A DNA stretch of 41,860 bases from an uncultured Kineothrix sp. (GTDB lineage: Bacteria; Bacillota; Clostridia; Lachnospirales; Lachnospiraceae), in assembly GCA_910588855.1 (NCBI GenBank), contig CAJUSR010000031.1:1-41860 (forward strand). Reading direction: 5' to 3'. How positions within the stretch are numbered: position 1 is the stretch's first letter; each line of letters begins with the position of its first letter. Shown here one piece after another: positions 1 through 7,763 of this stretch. A program made the position numbers and the translations under genes. The notes under the pieces are model-generated. The model was not told where the DNA came from, made no database searches, and was given only the letters and a program-made list of their open reading frames with translations.

Positions 1-55
1 CTAGAGCGCCTGGTTTGGGACCAGGAGGTCGCAGGTTCGAATCCTGTCACCCCGA
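1..55 (+). tRNA. tRNA-Pro(TGG), 5' end cut by window edge
   Basis: The sequence begins inside the gene. The anticodon stem-loop (loop TTTGGGA, anticodon TGG), the T arm with GGTTCGAATCC, and the 3' acceptor strand CACCCCG with discriminator A at 55 are visible. The D arm and 5' acceptor strand lie before the window. No CCA is encoded. Confidence 0.93.
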
Positions 56-86
56 TTTCAAATCGAAAATAGTATATCGGTAATTT

Positions 87-157
87 GCGGGTGTAGTTCA
101 ATGGTAGAACACCAGCCTTCCAAGCTGGACACGTGGGTTCGATTCCCATCACCCGCT
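87..157 (+). tRNA. tRNA-Gly(TCC)
   Basis: The acceptor strands GCGGGTG and CACCCGC pair fully. The anticodon loop CTTCCAA gives TCC, and the T loop is TTCGATT. CCA is not encoded. Positions 142-155, covering the T arm and acceptor 3' half, are repeated in perfect inverted form just downstream at 161-174, so the 3' end can form a competing 14-bp hairpin. Confidence 0.97.
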
Positions 158-174
158 TCACGGGTGATGGGAAT
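142..174 (+). repeat. Perfect 14-bp inverted repeat overlapping tRNA-Gly 3' end
   Basis: ATTCCCATCACCCG (142-155) and CGGGTGATGGGAAT (161-174) are exact reverse complements with a 5-nt loop. The left arm is the tRNA T-arm/acceptor 3' half. There is no T-run after it, so it is not a classical terminator. It may be an inverted duplication, a processing signal or a folding competitor. Confidence 0.8.
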
Positions 175-214
175 ATAGATTCCAGTTTGCAACGCATGTC
201 ACTCGCAGAAATAA

Positions 215-288
<74 letters not shown>

Positions 289-381
289 CTCGGGATTTGG
301 ACGTGCATAGAGGATATGCCGTAATCCGGTTCCGATTTGCGGTTAGGCGGAAAGCCGGGCTGCAGCAATAATTTTAATATG

Positions 382-455
382 GTGGGTATAGCACAGTTGG
401 CTAGCGCGTCAGATTGTGGCTCTGAAGGTCGAGGGTTCGAGTCCCTTTACCCACC
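382..455 (+). tRNA. tRNA-His(GTG)
   Basis: The acceptor strands GTGGGTA and TACCCAC pair fully, and the anticodon loop TTGTGGC gives GTG. Discriminator C is at 455. A genomic G at 381 could supply the G-1 needed for histidylation, as is usual in bacteria. CCA is not encoded. Confidence 0.96.
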
Positions 456-521
456 CTTTCTGTTTAATAGGTTTTATATCCTATGAAGCAAACCCGCCGA
501 ATAGGCTTGGTGTTATAATAA

Positions 522-593
522 TGGGCTATCGCCAAGCGGTAAGGCACAGGACTTTGACTCCTGCATTCGCTGGTTCGAATCCAGCTAGCCCAG
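522..593 (+). tRNA. tRNA-Gln(TTG)
   Basis: The acceptor strands TGGGCTA and TAGCCCA pair fully. The anticodon loop CTTTGAC gives TTG. The D arm is CGCCAAGCGGTAAGGC, as expected for tRNA-Gln. Discriminator G is at 593 and CCA is not encoded. Confidence 0.96.
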
Positions 594-601
594 TTTAATA
601 T

Positions 602-674
602 GGGGTATTAGCTCAGTCGGTAGAGCACTTGACTTTTAATCAAGTTGTCCGGGGTTCGAATCCCCGATGCCTCA
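602..674 (+). tRNA. tRNA-Lys(TTT)
   Basis: The acceptor strands GGGGTAT and ATGCCTC pair with G-T wobbles. The anticodon loop CTTTTAA gives TTT, and the D arm is AGCTCAGTCGGTAGAGC. Discriminator A is at 674. It is the last tRNA of the cluster and a terminator follows directly. Confidence 0.96.
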
Positions 675-680
675 TTAAAG

Positions 681-726
681 AAAGAGCAGCATCTTTGTCC
701 AATGGATGAAAGGTGTTCTTTTTTTG
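681..726 (+). terminator. Rho-independent terminator of the tRNA cluster
   Basis: AAGAGCA (682-688) pairs with TGTTCTT (714-720), and the stem continues inward through CTTT/AAAG and TCC/GGA around an AAT loop. A run of seven T residues follows (719-725). Confidence 0.85.
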
Positions 727-828
727 TTTCCGCAGATGGGGTGTAAACAATCGCCGGGCGGATAGTAACCTTATGACTGCCGGATTTTGGCTGGAAAATA
801 CGGAATAACAAGTAGGAGGATGAGAAAT

Positions 829-2190
829 ATGGAATTACAACAGGAAAACAAAATGGGTGTTATGCCGGTAAATAAGCTGCTGCTGTCAATGTCCCTGCCT
901 ATTATGATATCGATGCTGGTGCAGGCGTTGTATAATATTGTAGATAGTATATTTGTATCAATGATTAGTGAAAATGCATTGACGGCAGTATCCCTTGCCT
1001 TTCCGATACAGAGCCTGATGATAGCTACCGCTACAGGAACCGGGGTGGGGGTAAATGCAATTTTATCCAAGTCTTTAGGGGAAAAGAATTTTGAAAAGGC
1101 AAACAAGACCGCAGTGAACGGGGTGTTTCTTGCCTTTATGTCTTATCTTGTATTCGTATTGATTGGAATTGCCGGAACGGCGCCTTTTTACCAGAGCCAG
1201 ACAAAGGACGGGGAAATCCTTGGTTATGGGGTGCAGTATCTTATGATTGTATGTGTATTATCCGTTGGGATATTTACCCAAATTATTTTTGAACGCCTTC
1301 TGCAGTCTACGGGCAAAACGGTATATACGATGATTACACAAGGAACGGGGGCGATTATCAATTTGATTTTGGATCCTATTCTGATTTTCGGCCTGTTTGG
1401 AATGCCCAAAATGGGTGTTGCAGGAGCGGCGGCCGCGACAGTTATCGGACAGATTATCGCCGGGATAATGGGATATATCATCAACCATAAAGTGAACCAT
1501 GAGATTAAGCTGGTGTGGAAAGGGTTCCGGCCGGATAAAGAAATTATTGGCGGTATTTATAAAGTGGGGATTCCATCCATTATTATGCAGGCAATTGGCT
1601 CTTTGATGACTTATGGCATGAACCGGATATTAATTTCTTTTACTTCTACGGCAACGGCAGTATTTGGCGTGTATTTTAAGCTCCAAAGCTTTATTTTTAT
1701 GCCGGTGTTCGGCTTGAATAACGGTATGGTGCCGATTATTGCTTATAATTATGGGGCGGGGAAAAAGGAACGGCTTATCCAGACAATTAAATTGAGTATT
1801 GCTTATGCGATGGCGTTGATGGTAGCCGGATTCCTCGCATTCCAGCTTTGCCCAAAGATTCTGCTGGAATGGTTCAATGCATCGGAAACCATGATGCGCA
1901 TTGGCGTGCCGGCGCTTCGGACAATAAGTGTCAGCTTCCTGCTGGCCGGTTTCTGCATTATTTGCGGCTCGGTGTTCCAGGCATTGGGGAACGGGGTTTA
2001 CAGTATGATTGTTTCTATTGCAAGGCAGCTTGTGGTGCTGCTTCCGGCGGCGTATCTGCTGGCGCGGCTTGGAAATGTGGATTACGTATGGTGGGCGTTC
2101 CCGATTGCGGAACTGATGTCCCTTGCGTTATCGGCATATTTCCTGTTTCGTATCTATCATAAAATTATAAAATACGTAGGGGTGCGCTAG
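829..2190 (+). CDS. MATE-family multidrug/sodium antiporter
   Basis: This is an integral membrane exporter of 453 residues with about 12 hydrophobic segments arranged as two MATE repeats, the usual family length. MATE proteins use Na+ or H+ gradients to expel drugs and other organic compounds. The N-terminal region has the Firmicute MATE pattern: a conserved N-terminal helix with SLPIMISMLVQALYNIVDS, then a helix starting after ENALTAVSLAFP. I chose ATG 829 because AGGAGG (814-819) is 9 nt upstream; ATG 820 in the same frame lies too close to that site, and a TTG further upstream has none. It stands alone between the tRNA terminator and a palindromic element. The substrate cannot be read from sequence. 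Confidence 0.93.
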   Translation: MELQQENKMGVMPVNKLLLSMSLPIMISMLVQALYNIVDSIFVSMISENALTAVSLAFPIQSLMIATATGTGVGVNAILSKSLGEKNFEKANKTAVNGVFLAFMSYLVFVLIGIAGTAPFYQSQTKDGEILGYGVQYLMIVCVLSVGIFTQIIFERLLQSTGKTVYTMITQGTGAIINLILDPILIFGLFGMPKMGVAGAAAATVIGQIIAGIMGYIINHKVNHEIKLVWKGFRPDKEIIGGIYKVGIPSIIMQAIGSLMTYGMNRILISFTSTATAVFGVYFKLQSFIFMPVFGLNNGMVPIIAYNYGAGKKERLIQTIKLSIAYAMALMVAGFLAFQLCPKILLEWFNASETMMRIGVPALRTISVSFLLAGFCIICGSVFQALGNGVYSMIVSIARQLVVLLPAAYLLARLGNVDYVWWAFPIAELMSLALSAYFLFRIYHKIIKYVGVR

Positions 2191-2201
2191 GACAACTCCT
2201 G

Positions 2202-2347
2202 TTTTACATATAGCGCCGTATGCCTTGCCGTAGGGTGGGGAGCAAAATTAGGGTAGTTTCACTACATGGAACATTCTCAATATTTTGCTCCCTCCACCTT
2301 GTGGCAGGGTGTACGGCGCTATCATTATGTATTCTCATTATGTAAAA
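2202..2347. repeat. Imperfect palindromic element, MITE-like, about 146 bp
   Basis: The arms 2210-2248 and 2282-2322 are reverse complements with few mismatches; both outer ends read ATAGCGCCGTA on their own strand. A weaker outer pair, TTTTACAT near 2203 and ATGTAAAA near 2340, lies outside the arms. The 33-nt spacer holds a small hairpin (GTAG/CTAC). No T-run follows, so it is not a normal terminator. The rest of this intergenic stretch, 2348-2459, shows nothing I recognise. Confidence 0.75.
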
Positions 2348-2459
2348 TGACAGCTGTATTTTTCCGTTTATTCGCCTTCAATTCTGCGGTTGGCGTGGTC
2401 GGTTGCGGAGGGGGCAATAGATTGGTATCCGGCTTTGTATGAAAAAAATAAAAAAGGGC

Positions 2460-2488
2460 TGGACATTTTCTATAAAATGGTATATTAT
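2460..2488 (+). promoter_or_regulatory. Promoter of the LacI regulator gene
   Basis: The -35 TGGACA (2460-2465) and -10 TATTAT (2483-2488) are separated by 17 bp, in a strongly AT-rich stretch. TATAAT at 2486-2491 overlaps it. The operator at 2492-2509 lies immediately downstream, where a bound repressor would block it. Confidence 0.65.
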
Positions 2489-2491
2489 AAT

Positions 2492-2509
2492 TTGGAAAAC
2501 GATTTCCAA
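2492..2509. promoter_or_regulatory. LacI-type palindromic operator (autoregulatory)
   Basis: TTGGAAAACGATTTCCAA is an 18-bp palindrome, imperfect at only one pair, centred on CG at 2500/2501, the hallmark of LacI/GalR operators. It covers the likely start of transcription of the next gene. A related site (GAAAACGTTTTC, 3704-3715) lies in the promoter of the phosphorylase gene. Confidence 0.75.
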
Positions 2510-2543
2510 CATTGTTTATTAATATAGAAAGAAAGGGTTCCTC

Positions 2544-3533
2544 ATGGTTTCCATTAAAGATGTGGCAAGGCATGCAGGGGTAGCGATATCTACCGTTTCC
2601 AAGGTACTCAATAACTACCCGAATGTGAGCGAAGAGACAAAGAAGAGGGTAAATGAATCCGTAAAGGAATTGAATTTCCTGCCAAATTCCGTAGCGGCCG
2701 CTTTATCTTCCAAACAGGCAGGCAGGGTGGCGCTGCTGATTAATCTGAATACCCGTACTCAGGCTATTGACGAGATTGATATGCGTTATCTGTCCGGGGC
2801 AATCAACAAAGCAGCAAAACTGGGGCTGGATGTGAATACTTTTTTCTTCTCCATGTTTGAAGGAAAGTCGGAGGAGGAAGTCATACGCTATCTGCGTTCC
2901 CAAAGCATTTACGGGATAATCATTTATGGCTTGTCCAAAGATGATGCCGTGCTGCGGGGGGTAATCCGCTCCCAGGTATTTAAGACGGTAGTGGTGGACG
3001 CGCCGTTAGTGAACGGAAGCACATCGTATGTATCCATCGACCAGGAGATGGCCCAGTATGAGGTGGCAAAAAAGACGGTAGTGGATAATAAATGTAAAAG
3101 TATCCTTTATATAGCCGGAAAAGAGAACGGCTATGTGACGGAAGAACGGTTGAGGGGTATCCGCAGGCTGGCAGAGGAAATGGATTTGGAGCTTCTTGTA
3201 CGGGAAGGGGATTTTTCGGAACGGAAGGCCAGGGAGATAACCTTCCACGATGCAAAGGAAAAAGACGTTTTAGTGTGTGCTTCCGATTTGATGGCTATCG
3301 GGGCGATGAGGGCACTGACGGAAATGGATATTTTCCGTCCGGTATGCGGTTTTGACGGGATTACCCTAATGGGATATGCCGGAAAACAGATGAATACGGT
3401 GCGGCAGGGCTTTGCGGAAGTATCTGCGGCTGCGGTGGAAGAGCTTCATTATCTGCTGAATGGAGGGGAAGGCAGAAAAAGAATCTTGGATTACCAGATT
3501 GTCCGTATGCAGTATTTGGATATTATTTGTTAA
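2544..3533 (+). CDS. LacI/GalR-family transcriptional regulator
   Basis: This is a 329-residue sugar-responsive repressor of normal family length. Residues 3-50 form the LacI helix-turn-helix and hinge helix (SIKDVARHAG, ISTVSKVLNN, then PNSVAAALSS). Residues 60-329 form the periplasmic-binding-protein-like effector domain, ending in a short C-terminal strand. ATG 2544 follows an AAGAAAGGG ribosome site. The promoter carries a CG-centred palindrome, which suggests autorepression. A matching palindrome in front of the downstream phosphorylase suggests control of that gene. The ligand is inferred to be a maltodextrin-type sugar from the target; nothing in the sequence shows it directly. A second LacI protein at 28348 could share these sites. 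Confidence 0.93.
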   Translation: MVSIKDVARHAGVAISTVSKVLNNYPNVSEETKKRVNESVKELNFLPNSVAAALSSKQAGRVALLINLNTRTQAIDEIDMRYLSGAINKAAKLGLDVNTFFFSMFEGKSEEEVIRYLRSQSIYGIIIYGLSKDDAVLRGVIRSQVFKTVVVDAPLVNGSTSYVSIDQEMAQYEVAKKTVVDNKCKSILYIAGKENGYVTEERLRGIRRLAEEMDLELLVREGDFSERKAREITFHDAKEKDVLVCASDLMAIGAMRALTEMDIFRPVCGFDGITLMGYAGKQMNTVRQGFAEVSAAAVEELHYLLNGGEGRKRILDYQIVRMQYLDIIC

Positions 3534-3691
3534 AAAGATTTAGGCACAAAAAGTTTGCCTGACAATATGGATAGGCAATGGGCATAAAATATCAGGTAAT
3601 TGATGTTGCCAGGCAGATTTTACGGCACCTGAATCCCGAAAGAGATATTTTTGGAAAAATTCACAAAATTTATCAGAAAAAAATGTGCAAA

Positions 3692-3722
3692 TTGACAGTT
3701 GTAGAAAACGTTTTCCTATGGT
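3692..3722 (+). promoter_or_regulatory. Phosphorylase promoter with LacI operator in the spacer
   Basis: A consensus -35 TTGACA (3692-3697) is followed by the perfect 12-bp palindrome GAAAACGTTTTC (3704-3715) and a weak -10 (TATGGT, 3717-3722, spacer 19 bp). An operator lying between the two boxes is a classical repression arrangement. Before it, TTGCCT and AGGCAA near 3560-3585 can form a short hairpin of unclear use. Confidence 0.65.
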
Positions 3723-3765
3723 AACTTACTAATAGAAAGATTTTGGTATGCAGGAGGAGCAAAAA

Positions 3766-6075
3766 ATGTCACAGCAATCGAATATGCAGAAAGATGTATT
3801 GGTTTTGAACATGGAGCAGCAGTTGGAAGAGCTGGCAGATGAAATGTTCGGAAAGAAATTGGAAGAACTAGAAGATAGGGAAGTCTATTTTTGCCTGCTG
3901 GAGTTTACGAAGAGGCTGATGAGCGTTTCTAAAAGCATCGAAGGGGAGAAGAAAATATATTATATTTCCGCAGAATTTTTAATCGGAAAGCTTCTTTCCA
4001 ATAATCTAATTAATTTGGGGATTTATGATAGAGCGGCTTCTATTTTAAAGGAAAAAGGAAAAGATATTGCTAAGATAGAAGAAATAGAACCGGAGCCGTC
4101 TTTGGGGAACGGCGGCCTTGGAAGGCTGGCGGCATGTTTCCTGGATTCTATTGCAACCCTTGGGCTCCCGGGGGAAGGAATCGGTTTGAATTATCATTAT
4201 GGTCTGTTTAAACAGGTGTTTAAAGACAGGCTTCAGACAGCAGAAAAGAACGACTGGATTGAAAAACGTTCATGGCTGACGAAGACGGATGTAACTTTTG
4301 ACGTATATTTCGGAAAGAAAAAAGTAACTTCCCGCTTATATGATATTGATGTGGTAGGCTATGATAACGGTGTGAACAAGCTGCGTTTGTTCGATATTGA
4401 GTCCTTGGATGAAAGCATCGTAAAAAAAGGGATAGATTTCGACAAAGAAGAGGTGGAAAAGAACCTGACTTTGTTCCTGTACCCGGATGATTCCGATGAA
4501 GCGGGGAACCTTTTGCGTATTTACCAGCAGTATTTTATGGTAAGCAATGCGGCACAGCTCATTTTGCGAGAAATGAAGGAAAAGAAATATGATTTGCGCA
4601 AAATGTATGACCATGCGGTTATCCAAATTAATGATACCCATCCTACGATGGTAATTCCGGAGCTGATTCGTATCCTTGTGGATGAAAAAGCATTTACGAT
4701 GGATGAAGCTATTGAAGTGGTAAGTAAGACATGCGCTTATACAAACCATACCATCCTTGCGGAAGCACTGGAAAAATGGCCGTTAGAGTATTTGGAAAAG
4801 GTAGTTCCCCAACTGGTGCCTATTATCAAAGAGCTGGATAAGAGAACCAGGGAGAAATACGAAGATGAGACAGTGCAGATTATCGACGAAAATGATAGGG
4901 TACACATGGCTCATATTGATATCCATTACGGTTTTTCGGTAAATGGTGTGGCAGCCATCCATACGGAAATTTTAAAAGATACGGAATTGCACGCATTTTA
5001 TAAGATATACCCGGAAAAATTCAACAACAAGACAAACGGCATTACTTTCCGCAGATGGCTTTTATCCTGCAACAGGGAATTGGCAGGGTTCTTATCTACA
5101 ACAATCGGCGACGGCTATAAGAAGGATGCGGATAAGCTGGAAAAATTGCTGGCTTTTTCCGATGACCAGGCAGTGCTTGACCGGCTGGCAGAGATTAAGG
5201 CAGAGAAAAAGAAGGAATTGGCTGCTTATGTGAAAGAAGCGGAAGGCGTTGTTTTAAACCCGGATTCCATTTTCGATATTCAGGTAAAGAGGCTGCATGA
5301 ATATAAAAGGCAGCAGATGAATGCTTTATATATTATTCATAAATATTTGGAAATAAAAGGCGGAAAGAAGCCTTCCACACCCCTGACCTTTATTTTTGGG
5401 GCGAAAGCGGCGCCTGCTTATGTAATTGCCCAGGATATTATCCATTTGCTGCTTGTATTGCAGGAAATCATCAATAACGACCCGGATGTAAGCCCGTATA
5501 TGACGATGCTTATGGTGGAGAATTATAATGTAAGCTACGCGGAAAAACTGATTCCGGCATGTGACGTTTCCGAGCAGATTTCACTGGCGTCCAAAGAAGC
5601 TTCCGGTACAGGCAATATGAAATTTATGCTCAACGGTGCGGTAACGCTTGGAACTTCCGATGGTGCAAACGTAGAAATCCATGAATTGGTAGGGGATGAC
5701 AACATTTATATTTTCGGTGAGAAGTCGGAAACCGTAATTGCACATTATGCAAAGGCGGATTATGTTTCCAAGGATTACTATAAAAAGAGCCCCATTATCA
5801 AAGAAGCGGTTGACTTTATTGTAAGCAAGGAAGCGCTTAAAGTAGGGCATAAAGAAAACCTGGAAAGGCTATATAAAGAACTTTTAAATAAGGATTGGTT
5901 TATGACGCTGTTGGATTTGGAGGATTATATCAAGACAAAAGATAGGATTTTCAAGGATTATGAAGACAGGCAGAAGTGGAAAAAGATGATGCTTGTGAAT
6001 ATTGCAAAAGCAGGTTTCTTCTCATCCGACAGGACGATTGCGGAGTACAACAGGGATATTTGGAAGTTGAAATAA
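3766..6075 (+). CDS. glgP: Glycogen/maltodextrin phosphorylase (GT35)
   Basis: This cytosolic PLP enzyme releases glucose 1-phosphate from the non-reducing ends of alpha-1,4-glucans. It has 769 residues, slightly short for the family (about 800 is common). Visible hallmarks are GNGGLGRLAACFLDS near residue 120, INDTHP near 290, and the PLP-lysine motif GTGNMKFMLNG with Lys619, followed by GTSDGANVEI. I chose ATG 3766 because AGGAGG (3752-3757) lies 8 nt upstream; an in-frame ATG at 3748 has no such site. The operator in its promoter ties it to a LacI regulator, probably the gene just upstream. With the malQ-containing operon at 26.8 kb it would form a maltodextrin breakdown route. I cannot separate glycogen from maltodextrin preference. 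Confidence 0.96.
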   Translation: MSQQSNMQKDVLVLNMEQQLEELADEMFGKKLEELEDREVYFCLLEFTKRLMSVSKSIEGEKKIYYISAEFLIGKLLSNNLINLGIYDRAASILKEKGKDIAKIEEIEPEPSLGNGGLGRLAACFLDSIATLGLPGEGIGLNYHYGLFKQVFKDRLQTAEKNDWIEKRSWLTKTDVTFDVYFGKKKVTSRLYDIDVVGYDNGVNKLRLFDIESLDESIVKKGIDFDKEEVEKNLTLFLYPDDSDEAGNLLRIYQQYFMVSNAAQLILREMKEKKYDLRKMYDHAVIQINDTHPTMVIPELIRILVDEKAFTMDEAIEVVSKTCAYTNHTILAEALEKWPLEYLEKVVPQLVPIIKELDKRTREKYEDETVQIIDENDRVHMAHIDIHYGFSVNGVAAIHTEILKDTELHAFYKIYPEKFNNKTNGITFRRWLLSCNRELAGFLSTTIGDGYKKDADKLEKLLAFSDDQAVLDRLAEIKAEKKKELAAYVKEAEGVVLNPDSIFDIQVKRLHEYKRQQMNALYIIHKYLEIKGGKKPSTPLTFIFGAKAAPAYVIAQDIIHLLLVLQEIINNDPDVSPYMTMLMVENYNVSYAEKLIPACDVSEQISLASKEASGTGNMKFMLNGAVTLGTSDGANVEIHELVGDDNIYIFGEKSETVIAHYAKADYVSKDYYKKSPIIKEAVDFIVSKEALKVGHKENLERLYKELLNKDWFMTLLDLEDYIKTKDRIFKDYEDRQKWKKMMLVNIAKAGFFSSDRTIAEYNRDIWKLK

Positions 6076-6096
6076 GGATATAGGAGATAAAAAGAA

Positions 6097-6161
6097 GCCG
6101 GATACCATTCTGCGTACGGAAATCCATTTTCGGAAACAGTATGGTATCCGGTATTATTTTT
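6097..6161 (+). terminator. Terminator after glgP
   Basis: CCGGATACCAT (6098-6108) and ATGGTATCCGG (6141-6151) are exact reverse complements, with partial pairing further in. A T-rich tail (TATTATTTTT) follows. The rest of this intergenic stretch (6162-6506) has no credible gene; the minus strand shows only short reading frames that look like eroded sequence. Confidence 0.85.
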
Positions 6162-6506
6162 ATACAGAACATTTCCCCTTCCATCTTTTCCAGCAGTCGG
6201 AGTAGCTTTTGTTATCCAGTCATTTTGTGTAGTGGAGGTATTGTCTGCCGGGTGGGTTGAAGATGTGCATAAGGGTATATCCACAGTTCCCGAACTTGAT
6301 TTTCACCGCCAGCCATGTAAGGGTGGCTTTTCAAACGGTCATTCAGTTTTCCAGAGGTCTTCTATCAATGAACTATCCTAAGTCTACACTTTTTTGGTCG
6401 TCTGTGTCATATATCCAATAGGTAAGAAAATTGGCCGGAAAACTTGCTATTTCAACGCTTTCGGATTTGTGCTACACTAAATAAAAACAGGTAGAGGAGA
6501 ACTATA

Positions 6507-7385
6507 ATGGAGATTTTGTTACTTGCTGTACTTTTTGCTATTGCTGTGTATATAGTACAGAAAAAGCGGTATGAAAAAACAGAATATTATCAGCAAACCC
6601 AAAATCCATATAGCAGTGTTCTATTGAATAAAGGACGGTTGGGTGAATTTTACACATATAAGTATCTAAAGTCTGTTGCTGGGTACAAACGATATTTGTT
6701 TAACTTGTATGTTCCGAAAAGCAACGGAGAAACCACAGAATTAGATGTTGTCCTTCTGCACGAATCGGGTATATATGTATTTGAATCCAAAAATTATAGT
6801 GGATGGATTTTTGGAACGGAATCTCAACAATATTGGACTCAAACGTTGCCTACTGGGCGAGGGAGGTCACAGAAAAATCAATTTTACAATCCTATCTTGC
6901 AAAACAAAGGGCATCTAAAATGGCTTCAAGCATTCATTGCCGACCAAACCCTGCCTTTTTATTCTTATATTGTATTTAGCGATAGATGCACATTGAAAAA
7001 TGTTACGTTAACTAGCGGAAAACATTACGTTGTTAATCGGTATGACCTTTTTTCGGCGGTTCAACAAAATATTGCAAAGGCAGGAATGCAATTATCATCG
7101 GACAAAATCAATGAACTATTTGAAAAGTTGTACCCGCTTACGCAGATAAAAGAAGCGGAGAAAATAATACATATTAAAAACATTCAACATAGAATGCAGA
7201 ATAATTTTTCACAGAATATTTCTGTTGCTACAGCAACACCAAAGGTTGAGAAAAACATATGCCCTCGTTGCGGTGGACAGCTTGTTATGCGTATTGCATC
7301 AAAAGAGAAACGTCGAGAGAAAAGATTTTTAGGCTGTTCCAATTATCCAAGGTGCAGATACATAGAAAATTTGCCCGATGAATAG
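6507..7385 (+). CDS. NERD-domain protein with C-terminal topoisomerase-type zinc finger
   Basis: This 292-residue protein has an N-terminal membrane anchor (about residues 2-19), then a NERD (nuclease-related) domain at about 40-160. The nuclease-like residues are visible: GRLGEF, ELDVVLL and the E-x-K triad FESKNYSGW. At about 250-290 lies a four-cysteine zinc ribbon (CPRCGG...GCSNYPRCRY) of the kind found at topoisomerase I C-termini. NERD is a PD-(D/E)xK-like fold found with DNA-processing proteins; activity is inferred. The gene is AT-richer than its neighbours and stands next to broken genes, which suggests transfer. The ribosome site is AGAGGAG before ATG 6507. Possible roles are DNA repair or defence, neither shown. 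Confidence 0.88.
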   Translation: MEILLLAVLFAIAVYIVQKKRYEKTEYYQQTQNPYSSVLLNKGRLGEFYTYKYLKSVAGYKRYLFNLYVPKSNGETTELDVVLLHESGIYVFESKNYSGWIFGTESQQYWTQTLPTGRGRSQKNQFYNPILQNKGHLKWLQAFIADQTLPFYSYIVFSDRCTLKNVTLTSGKHYVVNRYDLFSAVQQNIAKAGMQLSSDKINELFEKLYPLTQIKEAEKIIHIKNIQHRMQNNFSQNISVATATPKVEKNICPRCGGQLVMRIASKEKRREKRFLGCSNYPRCRYIENLPDE

Positions 7386-7396
7386 TAAAAAGAGTT

Positions 7397-7561
7397 ATCA
7401 GGTTGAAAAAATTTTGCGGCGTGACTACCGACTATCTGCTGGGACTGTCCGAAATGAAACGTCAGCTAAACGCTGATTTTGCAGACCTGCGTTTGAGTGA
7501 TGGGATGATTGACCTACTGAAAAGCGGGAAAGAGGAAATTATCTACAAATATTGCAATTGA
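7397..7561 (+). pseudogene. XRE-family regulator fragment (C-terminal part only)
   Basis: In the frame ending at TGA 7559-7561 the translation contains FCGVTTDYLLGLSE, which is the usual end of an XRE/Cro helix-turn-helix domain (compare VSTDYILGM in the intact XRE protein at 32875-33237), followed by about 30 further residues. There is no helix-turn-helix and no start codon with a ribosome site; upstream the frame runs into the NERD gene. I read it as the remnant of a regulator truncated by recombination. Confidence 0.65.
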
Positions 7562-7703
7562 TTACTCATCCTATGGAAGAAAAGAAAACGAAGGTAAAGA
7601 CCTTAATGAGGATACCAACTTTGGAAAATTAAAACGGATTCCTCACCAGCCGCTTCAGCGCTATTTAAAGATGGCTAATCGTTCTTTTCATCCAGAAGAC
7701 TAA
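7560..7703 (+). pseudogene. Unrecognised gene fragment
   Basis: An open stretch of about 47 codons ends at TAA 7701-7703 and translates to a hydrophilic segment ending FGKLKRIPHQPLQRYLKM and then ANRSFHPED. It has no convincing start and I do not recognise the family. It overlaps the end of the XRE fragment, which is consistent with a deletion junction. The rest of the gap (7704-7763) is AT-rich without features. Confidence 0.4.
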
Positions 7704-7763
7704 GTAATCAAAAAAATAGAAACAATAAAAACAAATAATTAAGAAGATTAAAGTGTTTAGTAC

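Noticed and set aside
6162..6506. Eroded transposase or integrase remnant on the minus strand
   Set aside because: Short frames hint at old coding sequence, but no recognisable catalytic motif or terminal repeat is left.
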